Shown here: positions 1 to 9,712 of the stretch, one piece after another
Layout of the letters: each line of letters begins with the position of its first letter
Position numbering within the stretch: the first letter of the stretch is position 1
Source: Nocardia shimofusensis NBRC 100134
GTDB taxonomy: Bacteria > Actinomycetota > Actinomycetes > Mycobacteriales > Mycobacteriaceae
Assembly: GCF_001613125.1 (NCBI RefSeq)
Contig: NZ_BDBT01000004.1
Location: 124,001 to 188,000 of the forward strand
Direction: 5' to 3'
Length of the DNA stretch: 64,000 bases
The notes under the pieces: model-generated
What the model was told of the DNA's origin: nothing
The model's database searches: none
What the model saw: the letters and a program-made list of their open reading frames with translations, nothing else
Position numbers and translations under genes: made by a program

Positions 1-1320
1 ATGGAGGTCGCCAAGCTGCGCGCCGGCCGCCTGCTGTGGAGCGAACTGGTCTCCAAGTTCGAGCCCAAGAACACCAAATCCCTCGCCCTGCGCACCCATT
101 CGCAGACCTCCGGCTGGTCCCTGACCGCCCAGGACGTCTACAACAATGTCGCGCGCACCTGCATCGAGGCGATGGCCGCCACCCAGGGCCACACCCAGTC
201 CCTGCACACCAACGCCCTCGACGAGGCGCTGGCCCTGCCCACGGACTTCTCCGCCCGCATCGCCCGCAACACCCAGCTGCTCATCCAGCAGGAGTCCAAC
301 ACCACCCGCCCGGCCGACCCCTGGGGCGGCTCGTACTACGTCGAGTGGCTGACCCACCAGCTGGCCGAACGGGCGAGGGCGCACATCGCCGAGATCGAGG
401 CGCACGGCGGTATGGCGCAGGCGATTTCGGAGGGCATCCCGAAGCTGCGCATCGAGGAAGCCGCCGCCCGCACCCAGGCCCGCATCGACACCGGCCAGCA
501 GCCGGTGATCGGCGTGAACAAGTACCAGGTCGAAGAGGACCAGGCCGTCGAGGTCCTCAAGGTCGAGAACTCCCGCGTCCGCGCCGAGCAGCTCGAGAAG
601 CTCCAGCGCCTGCGCGCCGAGCGCGACCAGGACGCCGTCGACCGCGCCCTGGCCGAACTCACCCGCGCCGCCGCCTCCACCGAGGGCGGCATGGAGAACA
701 ACCTGCTCGCCCTGGCCATCGACGCCGCCCGCGCCAAGGCCACCGTCGGCGAGATCTCCGACGCCCTGGAGAAGGTCTACGGCCGCCACCAGGCCGAGAT
801 CCGTACCCTGTCGGGTGTGTACCGCGACGAGGCCGGAAAGGTCACCAACATCACCGCCGCGAGCAAGCTCGTCGAGGAGTTCGCCGAGGCCGAAGGCCGA
901 CGCCCCCGCATCCTCGTCGCCAAGATGGGCCAGGACGGTCACGACCGAGGCCAGAAGGTGATCGCCACCGCCTTCGCCGACCTCGGCTTCGACGTCGACG
1001 TGGGCCCGCTGTTCCAGACCCCCGAAGAGGTGGCGCAGCAGGCAGCAGACAACGACGTCCACATCGTCGGTGTCTCCTCCCTCGCCGCGGGCCACCTCAC
1101 GCTGGTGCCGGCCCTGCGCCAGGCACTGGCCGATGTCGGACGCCCCGACATCATGGTCGTGGTCGGCGGCGTGATCCCGCCCGGCGACTTCGACGAACTG
1201 TATGAGGCGGGCGCGGCGGCGATCTTCCCGCCGGGCACCGTCATCGCCGACGCCGCGATCGACCTGCTCGGCAAGTTGGCTGCCGAGCTGGGTCATGAGG
1301 TGGGGTCCTCGGCGGAATGA
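1..1320 (+). CDS. mutB: Methylmalonyl-CoA mutase large subunit, C-terminal part (5' end outside window)
   Basis: Adenosylcobalamin-dependent isomerisation of methylmalonyl-CoA and succinyl-CoA, cytosolic. The visible 439 residues are the second half of a protein that is usually about 730 residues. The first codon is an internal Met, since the sequence opens inside the TIM-barrel substrate domain ([15 protein letters not shown] at about 28-42). The C-terminal cobalamin-binding domain is clear, with [10 protein letters not shown] at about 308-317 carrying the DxHxxG motif whose His ligates cobalt, and GVSSLAAGH and VVGGVIPP further on. The stop overlaps the start of the meaB gene (ATGA), so the two are translationally coupled, the usual arrangement for mutase and its chaperone. 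Confidence 0.95.
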   Translation: MEVAKLRAGRLLWSELVSKFEPKNTKSLALRTHSQTSGWSLTAQDVYNNVARTCIEAMAATQGHTQSLHTNALDEALALPTDFSARIARNTQLLIQQESNTTRPADPWGGSYYVEWLTHQLAERARAHIAEIEAHGGMAQAISEGIPKLRIEEAAARTQARIDTGQQPVIGVNKYQVEEDQAVEVLKVENSRVRAEQLEKLQRLRAERDQDAVDRALAELTRAAASTEGGMENNLLALAIDAARAKATVGEISDALEKVYGRHQAEIRTLSGVYRDEAGKVTNITAASKLVEEFAEAEGRRPRILVAKMGQDGHDRGQKVIATAFADLGFDVDVGPLFQTPEEVAQQAADNDVHIVGVSSLAAGHLTLVPALRQALADVGRPDIMVVVGGVIPPGDFDELYEAGAAAIFPPGTVIADAAIDLLGKLAAELGHEVGSSAE

Positions 1321-2369
1321 GCGAACCGGGTTCCGCCGCGCCTGCTGTGCGGGCGCAGCGGAAGATCGACGTAGACGAACTCGCCGCTGCCGTCCGGCGG
1401 AATGACCGGGCGGCATTGGCACGGGCGATCACGCTGGTCGAGTCGACCAGGTCCGATCACCGGGCGCTGGCGCAGCAACTCTTGTTGCGTCTCACCCCTG
1501 AGGACACCGACTCGAACACGACCGTAGTGTCGAATCGCGTTGGTATCACGGGCGTTCCTGGCGTTGGCAAGTCGACCTTTATCGACTCTCTCGGCATGTA
1601 CCTGATTGGCGAGGGCCACCGAGTTGCCGTGTTGGCGGTCGATCCGTCGTCCACTCGGACCGGTGGCTCCATTCTCGGCGACAAGACGCGCATGGCGCGG
1701 TTGTCCGTCGAGCCCGATGCGTTCATTCGGCCTTCGCCGACCGCGGGCACGCTCGGCGGTGTCGCCAAGGCGACCCGCGAGACCATCGTTCTGCTCGAAG
1801 CCGCTGGCTACGACGTGATTTTGGTGGAGACCGTCGGTGTCGGGCAGTCCGAGGTGACGGTCGCGAACATGGTCGACGTGTTCTGCTTCTTGACTCTGGC
1901 CCGCACCGGTGATCAGTTGCAGGGCATCAAGAAGGGCGTGCTCGAGCTGGCCGAAATCGTCGCGGTCAACAAAGCCGACGGCAAGCATGAGCTGGAGGCG
2001 AAGTCGGCGGCGCGCGAGCTGGCGGGCGCTTTGCGCCTGATCCACCCGCGCGACGCGCTGTGGCGTCCACCGGTGCTCACCATGAGCGGGCTGGAAGGCC
2101 GCGGCTTAGAAGAGTTCTGGCAGACGGTGCTGCAACACCGCCGCGTGCTCACCGATGCGGGTGAATTCGACGAGAAACGCCGCCGTCAGTTGATCGACTG
2201 GACCTGGACGATGGTTCACGACCAGTTGCTGCGTCGACTGGCTGACGCCCCCGAGGTCAAGGCCATACGCTCGGATGTGGAGCGTGAAGTGCGCGAGGGG
2301 ACTCTCACCGCTGCCCTCGCGGCGGAACGACTGCTCGACGCATTCGATTCCTCAACCGCACAACGCTGA
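1317..2369 (+). CDS. meaB: MeaB/ArgK-family GTPase, methylmalonyl-CoA mutase chaperone
   Basis: A G3E-family P-loop GTPase that protects and reactivates methylmalonyl-CoA mutase and gates cofactor loading. The 350-residue length is normal for the family. The P-loop GVPGVGKST lies at about 79-87. It is followed by [20 protein letters not shown] (switch region), the [12 protein letters not shown]alker B/switch II segment, and NKADG for guanine recognition. The C-terminal helical part ends in a dimerisation-type tail. The ATG overlaps the mutase stop by four bases, so it is co-translated with the mutase. Assignment is by motif and context. Confidence 0.95.
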   Translation: MSEPGSAAPAVRAQRKIDVDELAAAVRRNDRAALARAITLVESTRSDHRALAQQLLLRLTPEDTDSNTTVVSNRVGITGVPGVGKSTFIDSLGMYLIGEGHRVAVLAVDPSSTRTGGSILGDKTRMARLSVEPDAFIRPSPTAGTLGGVAKATRETIVLLEAAGYDVILVETVGVGQSEVTVANMVDVFCFLTLARTGDQLQGIKKGVLELAEIVAVNKADGKHELEAKSAARELAGALRLIHPRDALWRPPVLTMSGLEGRGLEEFWQTVLQHRRVLTDAGEFDEKRRRQLIDWTWTMVHDQLLRRLADAPEVKAIRSDVEREVREGTLTAALAAERLLDAFDSSTAQR

Positions 2370-2843
2370 TCGCACAGACGGCCGCCATCTGCAGTCGCGG
2401 GCGGCGGCTGCCTGTGTTCTGGTGCATGAGCCACGACGCTGTTGGCTCGACATGGGCAACGCGTCGGTGGAGACCTACCTTTTCCATCCATTCCTGATAT
2501 GTAGGGTCTCGAATTGACAGTATCGCCGAACTGCTGTCGGACCATCAGCACATCGACCGTACTCGCCTTGCCGGGTGACACCCACGCCCGACTTGCAGCT
2601 GGTCACGGTGCTCGATAACCATGCACGAGGTCGTTTGGTCATCCCGGACGACTCTCGCGTCTAACCCAAGAAAGAGGTAGAAGCCACGATCATGCTGAGA
2701 TACAACATGATTGGAGGCATACATCGCTTACTGTTGTCGTGACCGTGGCGCAGGGCAAAGGCGTAACGGCACACCCTCAGTAGCTTCCTATCGGTGAGGT
2801 GTCAAGGCGAGATCTGGGTCAAGGAAGGGAAAGAGAGGATGCA
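2370..2843. other. Intergenic region upstream of the nuclease-helicase island
   Basis: About 470 bases with no convincing gene on either strand. Base composition falls towards the right as the AT-richer island begins. A loose CCGCC/GGCGG pairing just after meaB (about 2381-2408) could be a weak hairpin but has no T tract. I see no tRNA or clear direct repeat that would mark an integration site. Confidence 0.4.
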
Positions 2844-3746
2844 ATGACACGGGCGTCTAGTGCTCTCGTGCCTGCTGTTACGGCAGACAAAGTGGCGTCT
2901 GCGCGTGGGTATGCCCTGTCCCGGTTCATGTCCCGGAATGATCAAGCAGCGAACTCGGCCTGTCCGTGGCAATTGATTCGTATAGTAGACACCTACCCGC
3001 TAACGCGAGCTGCCGTTGCATGGATCGTCGCTGATGCTGTGATGAGAGGCCGAGCAGGACATACACGGGCATACGACCTGTGGAAGAATGCCGTGCTTTC
3101 AGCCTCTCCACTCGTTGGGGAAGAAGCCAAGCTGGTGGAGTTTTTTGTGCAACCGGTCTTTGGCCTTCCGCCAAAGGGATCGGCGGCTACTGACCATGTA
3201 CCAGGGCATGTCGGAGAATGGCTTTGGTATTTACTCGCGAGGGAAGAGGAAATTGTTGACCATGACCTTGCCTTGCTTGAGTCTCCTAGCTGGAATGTGA
3301 CTGAGAGCGGAGGCGACGGGTTTGCCGTATACCGCATTCCGGCCGGCTCTGGCACTGCGCTGATATTTAGACTTTGGGAGATTAAGAAGTTCACAGGTGG
3401 CGGCTCGATTAGCCCTACCATTTCTACCGCTGCGTCGCAGCTCGCCAAACGGGGCGGCGAGTATGTTTCTAAGATTTCGTGGGCGAATGCGACAAAATCC
3501 GGCGATATTGGACGACTTATGTCGGAGTTGACCGAACTATGGATGAATGCGGACCCGCGTGGTGGCGCGGGTGTCAGTGTATCGACGAACCCGGCTGCAG
3601 CGCCTAAGCGCAAGGCCTTCACTCAACTGCCAACCCATCTTTCGCGAATGGTCCATCCTGGGCAATTGCGGGGAATCGTCATCGCAGTTCAAGACTTCGA
3701 GGATTTCGCGTCCGAGGTGAGGGAGTACCTATGGAGCGCACTCTAG
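2844..3746 (+). CDS. HamA/DUF1837-like PD-(D/E)xK nuclease of a predicted anti-phage system
   Basis: Predicted DNA nuclease partner of the downstream helicase. Counting from the ATG at 2844, which has an AGAGAGG ribosome site five bases upstream, the protein is 300 residues. Key features match the HamA (DUF1837) nuclease fold: a GEWLWYLL helix near 124, then GGDGFAVYR with the acidic residue at about 158, then LWEIKKF giving E179-x-K181. Asp, Glu-x-Lys and the preceding Glu helix form a PD-(D/E)xK active site. A GTG at 2799 in the same frame is a weaker start. The gene is AT-richer than its neighbours and overlaps the helicase start by 16 bases. The family call rests on motif pattern and gene pairing, not on a profile search. 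Other restriction-like nucleases remain possible. Confidence 0.7.
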   Translation: MTRASSALVPAVTADKVASARGYALSRFMSRNDQAANSACPWQLIRIVDTYPLTRAAVAWIVADAVMRGRAGHTRAYDLWKNAVLSASPLVGEEAKLVEFFVQPVFGLPPKGSAATDHVPGHVGEWLWYLLAREEEIVDHDLALLESPSWNVTESGGDGFAVYRIPAGSGTALIFRLWEIKKFTGGGSISPTISTAASQLAKRGGEYVSKISWANATKSGDIGRLMSELTELWMNADPRGGAGVSVSTNPAAAPKRKAFTQLPTHLSRMVHPGQLRGIVIAVQDFEDFASEVREYLWSAL

Positions 3747-6700
3747 ACATCAATCTGCTTCGGGAAGCTCTCGGTTCGCCGCAGCCGGACGTCCTGCCTA
3801 GCCCGGAAGAACTAATAAGCCTCATAGCCGAGATCGAAGTCGCAGCGATCATGAACCGATTTGATATCGATGACAGGATCGTTCGTACTGCTTGGTATCT
3901 GCACGGTGTATGCGCTTCACCCCAGGCTGCGGATCTTTACAGCCCTTCGAGGCAACGTCAAGCCTTTGCAGTGAGTGCGCATATCTTTGATCTAGCGCTT
4001 AATACTCGTAATCGGTCGCCTGAGAGTCTGCTTTCGCTAGCTTTCGCGGCGCAGATCGGGTACCGCCGTGCCGGGCAGGAGCCTAATGCCACTGCTGTGT
4101 TTCGCCGAGTCAGCCACTTATGTCATGGCCCGGCAAGCGCGGATTACCGCGATGGTCACCCTGATCCGGAAATTATAGTACAAGAGCACATCGAAACCCT
4201 CGCTCTAGAGGCGGGGGCAGTGTTTCTTGGTCTGCAAACTGCCGTGGTAAGAACGATGGTTAGGCATTGGCGGAGACAACTGTCCGAGCTGGCTTACCAG
4301 TTGGAATCGGACGACCTTAACGGCACGTTATTTGGTCCAGCGGCCGCTGTAATTGATGCCGTGGCGGCAATGACTAATTTTCTCACCTTTGGGGCGCAGC
4401 GACAGCTAGATCGTGCTAGAGCGCTCCTTCTTACCGTACTGAACGGTGAGGCGGGAGAGGGGGATCTCAATGCTAGGTGGGTTGCAGCCCACCTACTTGA
4501 TCTCGGAGATGAACTAGCTCGCGCAAGTATATACAGCGTTCTTCCCTTTGATACTCCACGGGCTGTAGCGCAGGCGTTTACATTGACCGATCCTCCGGTC
4601 CTGACCTTATGGGAACCTCAAAGAGATCTACTCACGCGTCCCGCTGCCAACCCTCTTGATCCTGCGACCAGCCGACTTCTGATTAGCGTGCCTACCAGCG
4701 CTGGCAAGAGTCTCGTGGCCCAAATGATCATGTGCACACACCTAGCAACTGTCCCAGGGCGTGTCATTTACGTATCGCCGCTGAGAAGCCTGAGTCGAGA
4801 AATGCGACGCTCGCTCAGCGAGCGGCTGCGGATCTTGGATCGAGAATTGGGGTCGGACGTGCCAGATATTGATATTGGCATCACTGTGCCCGGTTTGCAT
4901 AGTGACGACGTCGATATTGATGTGGTCACCCCTGAGCGCTTTATGCACGCTTTGCGACACGATCCTCAGAACGCTCTCAATGACGTAACATTAATTGTAG
5001 TCGATGAGGCTCATCATATCTCTCAAGGTCAGCGAGGATTCCTCCTCGAAGGGTTGCTCGCTTTCTGTCAGACGCATCCCGCAAGGCCTCGGATTGTTCT
5101 CCTGTCGGCAGCAATCGGCAACGGTGCACTTCTCGCTAGTTGGTTGGATGAAGACTCCCCTGAGGTGCTATTTTCATCCAACTGGCGTGGGCCGCGGCGT
5201 CTCCATGGGCTACTCACCACAAATGCATTGTGGGGTAAGAGGACTACGACCAGGCGCAAGTCCAGGGACCGCCCGTTGACAACACGGGTGCCTTTAAGTG
5301 TTCGAATCAGCATCCGTCCTGCGGAGGCTGTCAGGATAGCTGAACTGACTACTGACGAGAATCGACCTTTGGGGGAGATTGTTTTCGGTCAGCGAGATCC
5401 GGAAGACTGGTCGTACCGTGATTCAGGCAAGAGTACGGCAGCGTACAAAATGTTCGCTGAGGCTGCAACGTATTTCCTTCCGGCTGGTCCTATGCTGGTG
5501 GTAACAAGCACTCATCGCCTAGCTCAGGATACGGCTCGGGCAATGGCAGATCACCTCGAAATGTACGAACCAGCGCACCGCCTTGCAGAGCAGTTCAGCG
5601 CGCAACTCGGCGAAGAACATCCTCTTGTGAGATGCACGCGCCATGGTATCGCCTTCCATCATGCTGCGCTGCCTACCGACGTGCTCGAAGCGATTGAAGA
5701 TGCGCTCCGCAAGGATTGCCTCCGCGCCGTAGTTAGTACCAGCACGCTTACTGATGGAGTCAATCTGCCGGTGCGAACGGTCGTCATTACTGCGGCGCTG
5801 AGCAATGACCAGGGCAGCCGTCCCGGAGGTGTTCCAGGCCTCGACGCCGCCAAACTCTTAAATGCGGTAGGCCGCGCTGGCCGTGCCGGTCGTGAAACTG
5901 AGGGATGGATCCTTCTTGCTCTCAATCGCAAGGTAAAGGCTGAAGACCATGATGTGTTTGCGCCCACTGATGAAGATCTACAAGTGGCCTCTGTGCTTGC
6001 TAGCGAGGAAGCGCTCAGAGATTTGGCTAACGCCGAGCAGTTGATCGCGGAGTCTGCGGACGGCCTACTGGCGGTGGGCCAGTCGTTGGCATGCGACTTC
6101 ATCACATACGTCTGGTTCGTGCTCGATGCGCACGATCATCTCAATGTCGAGGCTGACCCACTAGAATCCGTGGACAAGCTACTAGCTATGCGACAACTAT
6201 CCAGTGAAAATAGGGATCGGTGGCGACGCCTTGCTTCGCTCACCCAGGTGCAGTATCTGAGAACTGCGCCAGCGGTGCGTCGGAGATGGGCTGCGACGGG
6301 TACGAGTCTTAGGAGTGCTGAGATCTTGGACCGCACAGCCGCCAGAGTGGCGGATCGTGTTGTGCGTGAAAATTCGATTTATGATCCTTTTTCTATTATT
6401 TCTCCTGATTATTTGTCCCTTAGTGAAACGCTTCGACTGCTGGATGAGGAGGAAGCACTTGAGGTTCTTCTCCAATTATCCGAGCGTGGATCGGCATGGT
6501 CGTTCTTTGACAGGCGTGCAGGCAAGAGAAATGGCATTGAGGTCGAGTTAAAATCGGCGCTTCGGGCGTGGATTGATGGTGATTCTATTCCAAACCTGGC
6601 GCGCCGCTGGCTACCCACACTTCCTGCAGATTGGTCACTCGAACAATCTGTTGCAAACATCAGCAGGACCTTTGAGCACTATCTGTCATGGACAGTCGGA

Positions 6701-7270
6701 GCGCTTATCCGGATGATCAACGATCGACTTATGGTGGCGAATTCTCCACTGCTGTTGAAGGCCGAGACTGCGTGGCTTATCAGATATGGAGTCGACACCG
6801 AGCAGGCCATCCATCTGCTTACGTCTGGTGTTCGTTCTCGTACTATTGCCCATTCTATTGGTCGGAGAGCGGCCGGTGAGGGGGTCGAGCTTGACCAATT
6901 GCGAGGATGGCTTGCAGGTCAACATATTGACATATGGCGCTCCAGTTATCATGCGAGCGATCTCGAAATTGAAGATCTGATCGAGTATGTACGAGTTCGG
7001 AGGCGAAGTTTGCTGCGCACGCTACTCGAAGAGCGGGTGCTTGAGATTGAGGTCGAGGCCTATTCGGTTAGGGGAGAGTGTGACGTTGCGCTGATTTCGG
7101 TAGAGGGTTCATTTACTCACCCGGTGGAGGCTATCGATAATGATGGAAATGCAGTCGCGCGAATTATCGCGGAAGATCACGCTGACATTGCTTCGATTCT
7201 TAAGAGTGGTGTACCCGTGTCATCTAAGCTAGATGGACGTCGATTGGTCATATCGCTAGTCGAGTTTTAA
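3731..7270 (+). CDS. Large Ski2-like superfamily 2 helicase (HamB-like), partner of the nuclease
   Basis: 1179 residues. The N-terminal 290 or so residues are helical and unassigned. The helicase core follows: motif I PTSAGKS (321-327), motif II DEAH (425-428), SAA in place of the usual SAT for motif III, motif V TLTDGVNLP (about 672) and motif VI NAVGRAGRAGR (711-721). The TxxxGVNLP and VGRAGRAGR forms are typical of Ski2/Hel308 helicases, the group HamB belongs to. A C-terminal region of more than 400 residues probably holds winged-helix and accessory domains. The ATG lies inside the end of the nuclease gene with a GAGG upstream, so the two are coupled. Base composition is unlike the surrounding genome, which suggests horizontal transfer. 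It is clearly a helicase; its role in phage defence is inferred. Confidence 0.85.
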   Translation: MERTLDINLLREALGSPQPDVLPSPEELISLIAEIEVAAIMNRFDIDDRIVRTAWYLHGVCASPQAADLYSPSRQRQAFAVSAHIFDLALNTRNRSPESLLSLAFAAQIGYRRAGQEPNATAVFRRVSHLCHGPASADYRDGHPDPEIIVQEHIETLALEAGAVFLGLQTAVVRTMVRHWRRQLSELAYQLESDDLNGTLFGPAAAVIDAVAAMTNFLTFGAQRQLDRARALLLTVLNGEAGEGDLNARWVAAHLLDLGDELARASIYSVLPFDTPRAVAQAFTLTDPPVLTLWEPQRDLLTRPAANPLDPATSRLLISVPTSAGKSLVAQMIMCTHLATVPGRVIYVSPLRSLSREMRRSLSERLRILDRELGSDVPDIDIGITVPGLHSDDVDIDVVTPERFMHALRHDPQNALNDVTLIVVDEAHHISQGQRGFLLEGLLAFCQTHPARPRIVLLSAAIGNGALLASWLDEDSPEVLFSSNWRGPRRLHGLLTTNALWGKRTTTRRKSRDRPLTTRVPLSVRISIRPAEAVRIAELTTDENRPLGEIVFGQRDPEDWSYRDSGKSTAAYKMFAEAATYFLPAGPMLVVTSTHRLAQDTARAMADHLEMYEPAHRLAEQFSAQLGEEHPLVRCTRHGIAFHHAALPTDVLEAIEDALRKDCLRAVVSTSTLTDGVNLPVRTVVITAALSNDQGSRPGGVPGLDAAKLLNAVGRAGRAGRETEGWILLALNRKVKAEDHDVFAPTDEDLQVASVLASEEALRDLANAEQLIAESADGLLAVGQSLACDFITYVWFVLDAHDHLNVEADPLESVDKLLAMRQLSSENRDRWRRLASLTQVQYLRTAPAVRRRWAATGTSLRSAEILDRTAARVADRVVRENSIYDPFSIISPDYLSLSETLRLLDEEEALEVLLQLSERGSAWSFFDRRAGKRNGIEVELKSALRAWIDGDSIPNLARRWLPTLPADWSLEQSVANISRTFEHYLSWTVGALIRMINDRLMVANSPLLLKAETAWLIRYGVDTEQAIHLLTSGVRSRTIAHSIGRRAAGEGVELDQLRGWLAGQHIDIWRSSYHASDLEIEDLIEYVRVRRRSLLRTLLEERVLEIEVEAYSVRGECDVALISVEGSFTHPVEAIDNDGNAVARIIAEDHADIASILKSGVPVSSKLDGRRLVISLVEF

Positions 7271-7334
7271 GTGGCTCGTGCTGTTGTGTGCGGAAGTCTT
7301 GGTATTTCTTGGCCGGTCCCCGATAACGTGACCA

Positions 7335-7353
7335 CCCGGGAGTGGAGCCCGGG
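7335..7353. terminator. Possible hairpin after the defence genes
   Basis: CCCGGG, a 7-base loop, then CCCGGG, lying 65 bases past the helicase stop and between convergent genes. There is no T tract, so a role as terminator is only suggested by position. Confidence 0.25.
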
Positions 7354-7441
7354 ACTGCTGCACGAAGTGGTAACAGGTCACGATGTCACCTATCAGCGCA
7401 GCAGCCCCCTTTGCTGCGGGCACAGACTCGTGGGATCCGGT

Positions 7442-7948
7442 TCACGTCGGTAACGTGAATGTCTTCAGATAGGCTCGGTTGCCTGGTTTGTCGCGGTAGA
7501 GGCCGAATCCGTCGGTTCGGGTGTATCCGCAATTTTCGTATAGATTATGGGCCGCATGCTGTTTGCTACCCGTGTCAAGAATGACAGCGTGATATCCGTC
7601 TGAACGCGCGTCTGCCTCAAGTCGAGCTAGAATGGTTCGGGCAAGTCCCTGCCGGCGTGCGTCGGGTTCGACGTACATCCGTTTGATCTCGGCTGTGCTG
7701 CCGCTGGCGTCATCGTGATGTGCGCGGTAGCCGCCGCACCCGATGGGGGTGCCGTTGAAGTAGGCCACGATGAACCGACCACGCCGGTGCGGCAAGAATT
7801 CCTCACTGTCCAGCGGGGACTGGTCAGCGTGCCCATAGAGCGCGGTGTTGGTGCGGTTGGCACCCTCAATCATCGCCGTGGCTCCAGGCGAGTCGAAGGG
7901 CTCGACGCGCAGGATGAGCGTCGGTGCTGTCGGCAAGCGATCTTCCAT
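7442..7948 (-). CDS. GNAT-family N-acetyltransferase
   Basis: 168 residues, the usual size of a single GNAT domain. The acetyl-CoA binding motif A is visible as YVEPDARRQGLARTIL (R/Q-x-x-G-x-G/A), preceded by the beta-strand FIVAYFNGTPIGCGGYR and followed by LYENCGYTRTDGFGLY near the end, which is typical of the C-terminal motif B. The substrate cannot be read from the sequence. It lies convergent to the helicase gene and in the same direction as the regulator gene upstream of it (gap of 9 bases), so it may be co-transcribed with that regulator. Confidence 0.85.
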   Translation of the reverse strand: MEDRLPTAPTLILRVEPFDSPGATAMIEGANRTNTALYGHADQSPLDSEEFLPHRRGRFIVAYFNGTPIGCGGYRAHHDDASGSTAEIKRMYVEPDARRQGLARTILARLEADARSDGYHAVILDTGSKQHAAHNLYENCGYTRTDGFGLYRDKPGNRAYLKTFTLPT

Positions 7949-7957
7949 GATTCGTGA

Positions 7958-9346
7958 TTAGCAGACTTGTGGTTGGGATAGTGCCGCAGACTTGTCGAGC
8001 AGCTCCCGCACCGCTGCGGTTCGGTGTGGGCGTAGCTCGGCAAGGACCGTCTGAAGCAGATCTTGGCAGCGTGCCGATCCGACTTTGGGAACCAGTGGCA
8101 GAACTTGGTCGACCAAGTGACAAGCCATCGCGACGTCACCATTTCCGTCGCGGTGGTTACGTACCTGAGCAAGGGCGCGGGATAGGCCGTAGAGAACTTG
8201 GTCGCGGGTCGAGTCGGCACTGAGTCCGGTCAGGCTGTCGGACAGAAGTATCTCGGCTTGGCGGAGATCGCCCAGTCGGAGGTGGCATCGGCCCGCTTCG
8301 CCGGTGATGATGGCGGGGGTGATCCAGTAGGACCACTGTGGCTCAGCCTCGTGGGGAACTGCTTCCAGGGCGGCGCGGGCGTCGTCCAATGCTGCTGCCG
8401 TGTCCACTGCTCTGCCCACATCGGCGAAGGCGCGTGCACGGCGGATTGCCATCACTGCCTGCGCTCGTGGCGGCAACGGCTGTCGCAATCCGTGCTCCAC
8501 GGCCCTCATGATCGCGGCTGCATCTTGGCCTCGGCCACGCCAAGACTGCTGCAGTGCGATGCAGCTGAGGATCAGCGCGCCGAGCATTCGGTTCCCTGCG
8601 GCTGCTGCTGCCCGGAGCCCGAGGAGGTACATGCGCTGGGCGAGCCCGTGCTCTCCGTGGTCGAAGGCGATCCAGCCGGCCATCTGCGCCATCTGACCGG
8701 CCACTGAGAGCAGGCGGCGTGCTCGATCGGTCGTGTAGGTGCAGTCGCGGAGGATTTCCGCGATCTGAGCCAAACGGATCTCGACAGTCCGCATGAGTAT
8801 CCGGCCGCCGTACCCGTCATCGAGCCTGCGCAGGTGGGTGAGGTCGGCTTCGAGATAGTCGACGTACTCCGATGCCAGGAGCATGGTTCCGCCCGATGTC
8901 GCCTTGGCCAGTATCGGCTGGTTGCCGAATGCCCAGGACTGCGCGAACGCGTTCAGTTCGATACCCGATACCGCAAAATAGGTCCGGCTACTGCCGTCGC
9001 CGATGCGGCTGGACCGAGTCAGCAGGGCAATGGTGGCCTCCGGTGCCCACCGCTCGGCCTCCATATCGGCCACAGCCGGTTGCCACACAACCGTTGGTGT
9101 GGAGTGCTTCGGCCAGAGCTGGTCGACTGCGATGGTCATTCCGTACGCCTCGGTGAGCACTCCAGCGATCACAGCCGGCAGTGGTGGTCGTGGAAGTGTT
9201 CCCCGGTCTCTCCAAGCGAAGGCAGTTGTCGGGTGGACTTGGCGGTCCTTGGGGAGGTGACGGTTGACCTGGCGGGCCAACTCGTAAGGGGACCATCCAA
9301 GTTCGTTGAGGATTTGCCGAAGCACACTGTTCGATTTCCCCGCCAT
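7958..9346 (-). CDS. HTH/TPR transcriptional regulator (P450 module copy 1)
   Basis: 462 residues from the ATG at 9346. Longer reading upstream is Cys- and Ser-rich and unlike the family. Residues about 8-60 (VLRQILNELGWSPYELARQVNRHL) form a lambda-repressor-like helix-turn-helix. The rest is a run of degenerate tetratricopeptide-like helical hairpins (AQMAGWIAFDHGEHGLAQRMYLLGLRAA and others), the layout of actinobacterial regulators linked to development and secondary metabolism. It is divergent from the P450 pair and is the equivalent of the regulator at 18758-20056. It may control the adjacent P450 genes; the ligand is unknown. The weak ribosome site (TTGGGG next to the ATG) makes the exact start uncertain. 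Confidence 0.8.
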   Translation of the reverse strand: MAGKSNSVLRQILNELGWSPYELARQVNRHLPKDRQVHPTTAFAWRDRGTLPRPPLPAVIAGVLTEAYGMTIAVDQLWPKHSTPTVVWQPAVADMEAERWAPEATIALLTRSSRIGDGSSRTYFAVSGIELNAFAQSWAFGNQPILAKATSGGTMLLASEYVDYLEADLTHLRRLDDGYGGRILMRTVEIRLAQIAEILRDCTYTTDRARRLLSVAGQMAQMAGWIAFDHGEHGLAQRMYLLGLRAAAAAGNRMLGALILSCIALQQSWRGRGQDAAAIMRAVEHGLRQPLPPRAQAVMAIRRARAFADVGRAVDTAAALDDARAALEAVPHEAEPQWSYWITPAIITGEAGRCHLRLGDLRQAEILLSDSLTGLSADSTRDQVLYGLSRALAQVRNHRDGNGDVAMACHLVDQVLPLVPKVGSARCQDLLQTVLAELRPHRTAAVRELLDKSAALSQPQVC

Positions 9347-9712
9347 GCCCCAAGACTCTATCCGGATGTGGCTGGTTGCAGAGCAGTTCCGGCACATTTC
9401 GAATTCAGTGAAATTCAGCAGTGGGACACACCAATTCGGCAGATTGCAGTGTCTCCGACCGTGGCTCGCGGGCCAGATCTCGCCTGGACTGATTACACGG
9501 CTCCGGACGCACCTGCTTCCTGAAGCGCCACCGGTAGGCCCACATCCATCGGCCCCGCGAGCGTGGAGCGACTCAGCAGAAAGGCACTCGATGCTTGCAC
9601 TGGACACCTCTTGCGGGCACCTCGAACGGCTCTGTTCCAAGTAGACGCCGGCAACTCCGGCGCCGCACATCGTCCACAATTCGTTCTATTCGGGAGTTGC
9701 TCTTTGCCTGGA
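9347..9712. promoter_or_regulatory. Divergent promoter region with an inverted repeat
   Basis: About 366 bases between the regulator and the P450 pair. It contains GAATT-CAGTGA-AATTC (9401-9416), an inverted repeat with a 6-base spacer, 55 bases upstream of the regulator start. ATTCAG occurs twice inside it. A plausible operator, but no start site can be assigned. No other gene is visible here. Confidence 0.35.

Noticed and set aside
5280..5310. GTTCGAATC-like string reminiscent of a tRNA T-loop
   Set aside because: Lies inside the helicase gene; no acceptor or anticodon stem can be drawn.
7271..7453. 60-codon frame starting right after the helicase stop
   Set aside because: GTG start with no ribosome site, no recognisable sequence, and it runs through a hairpin; probably not a gene.
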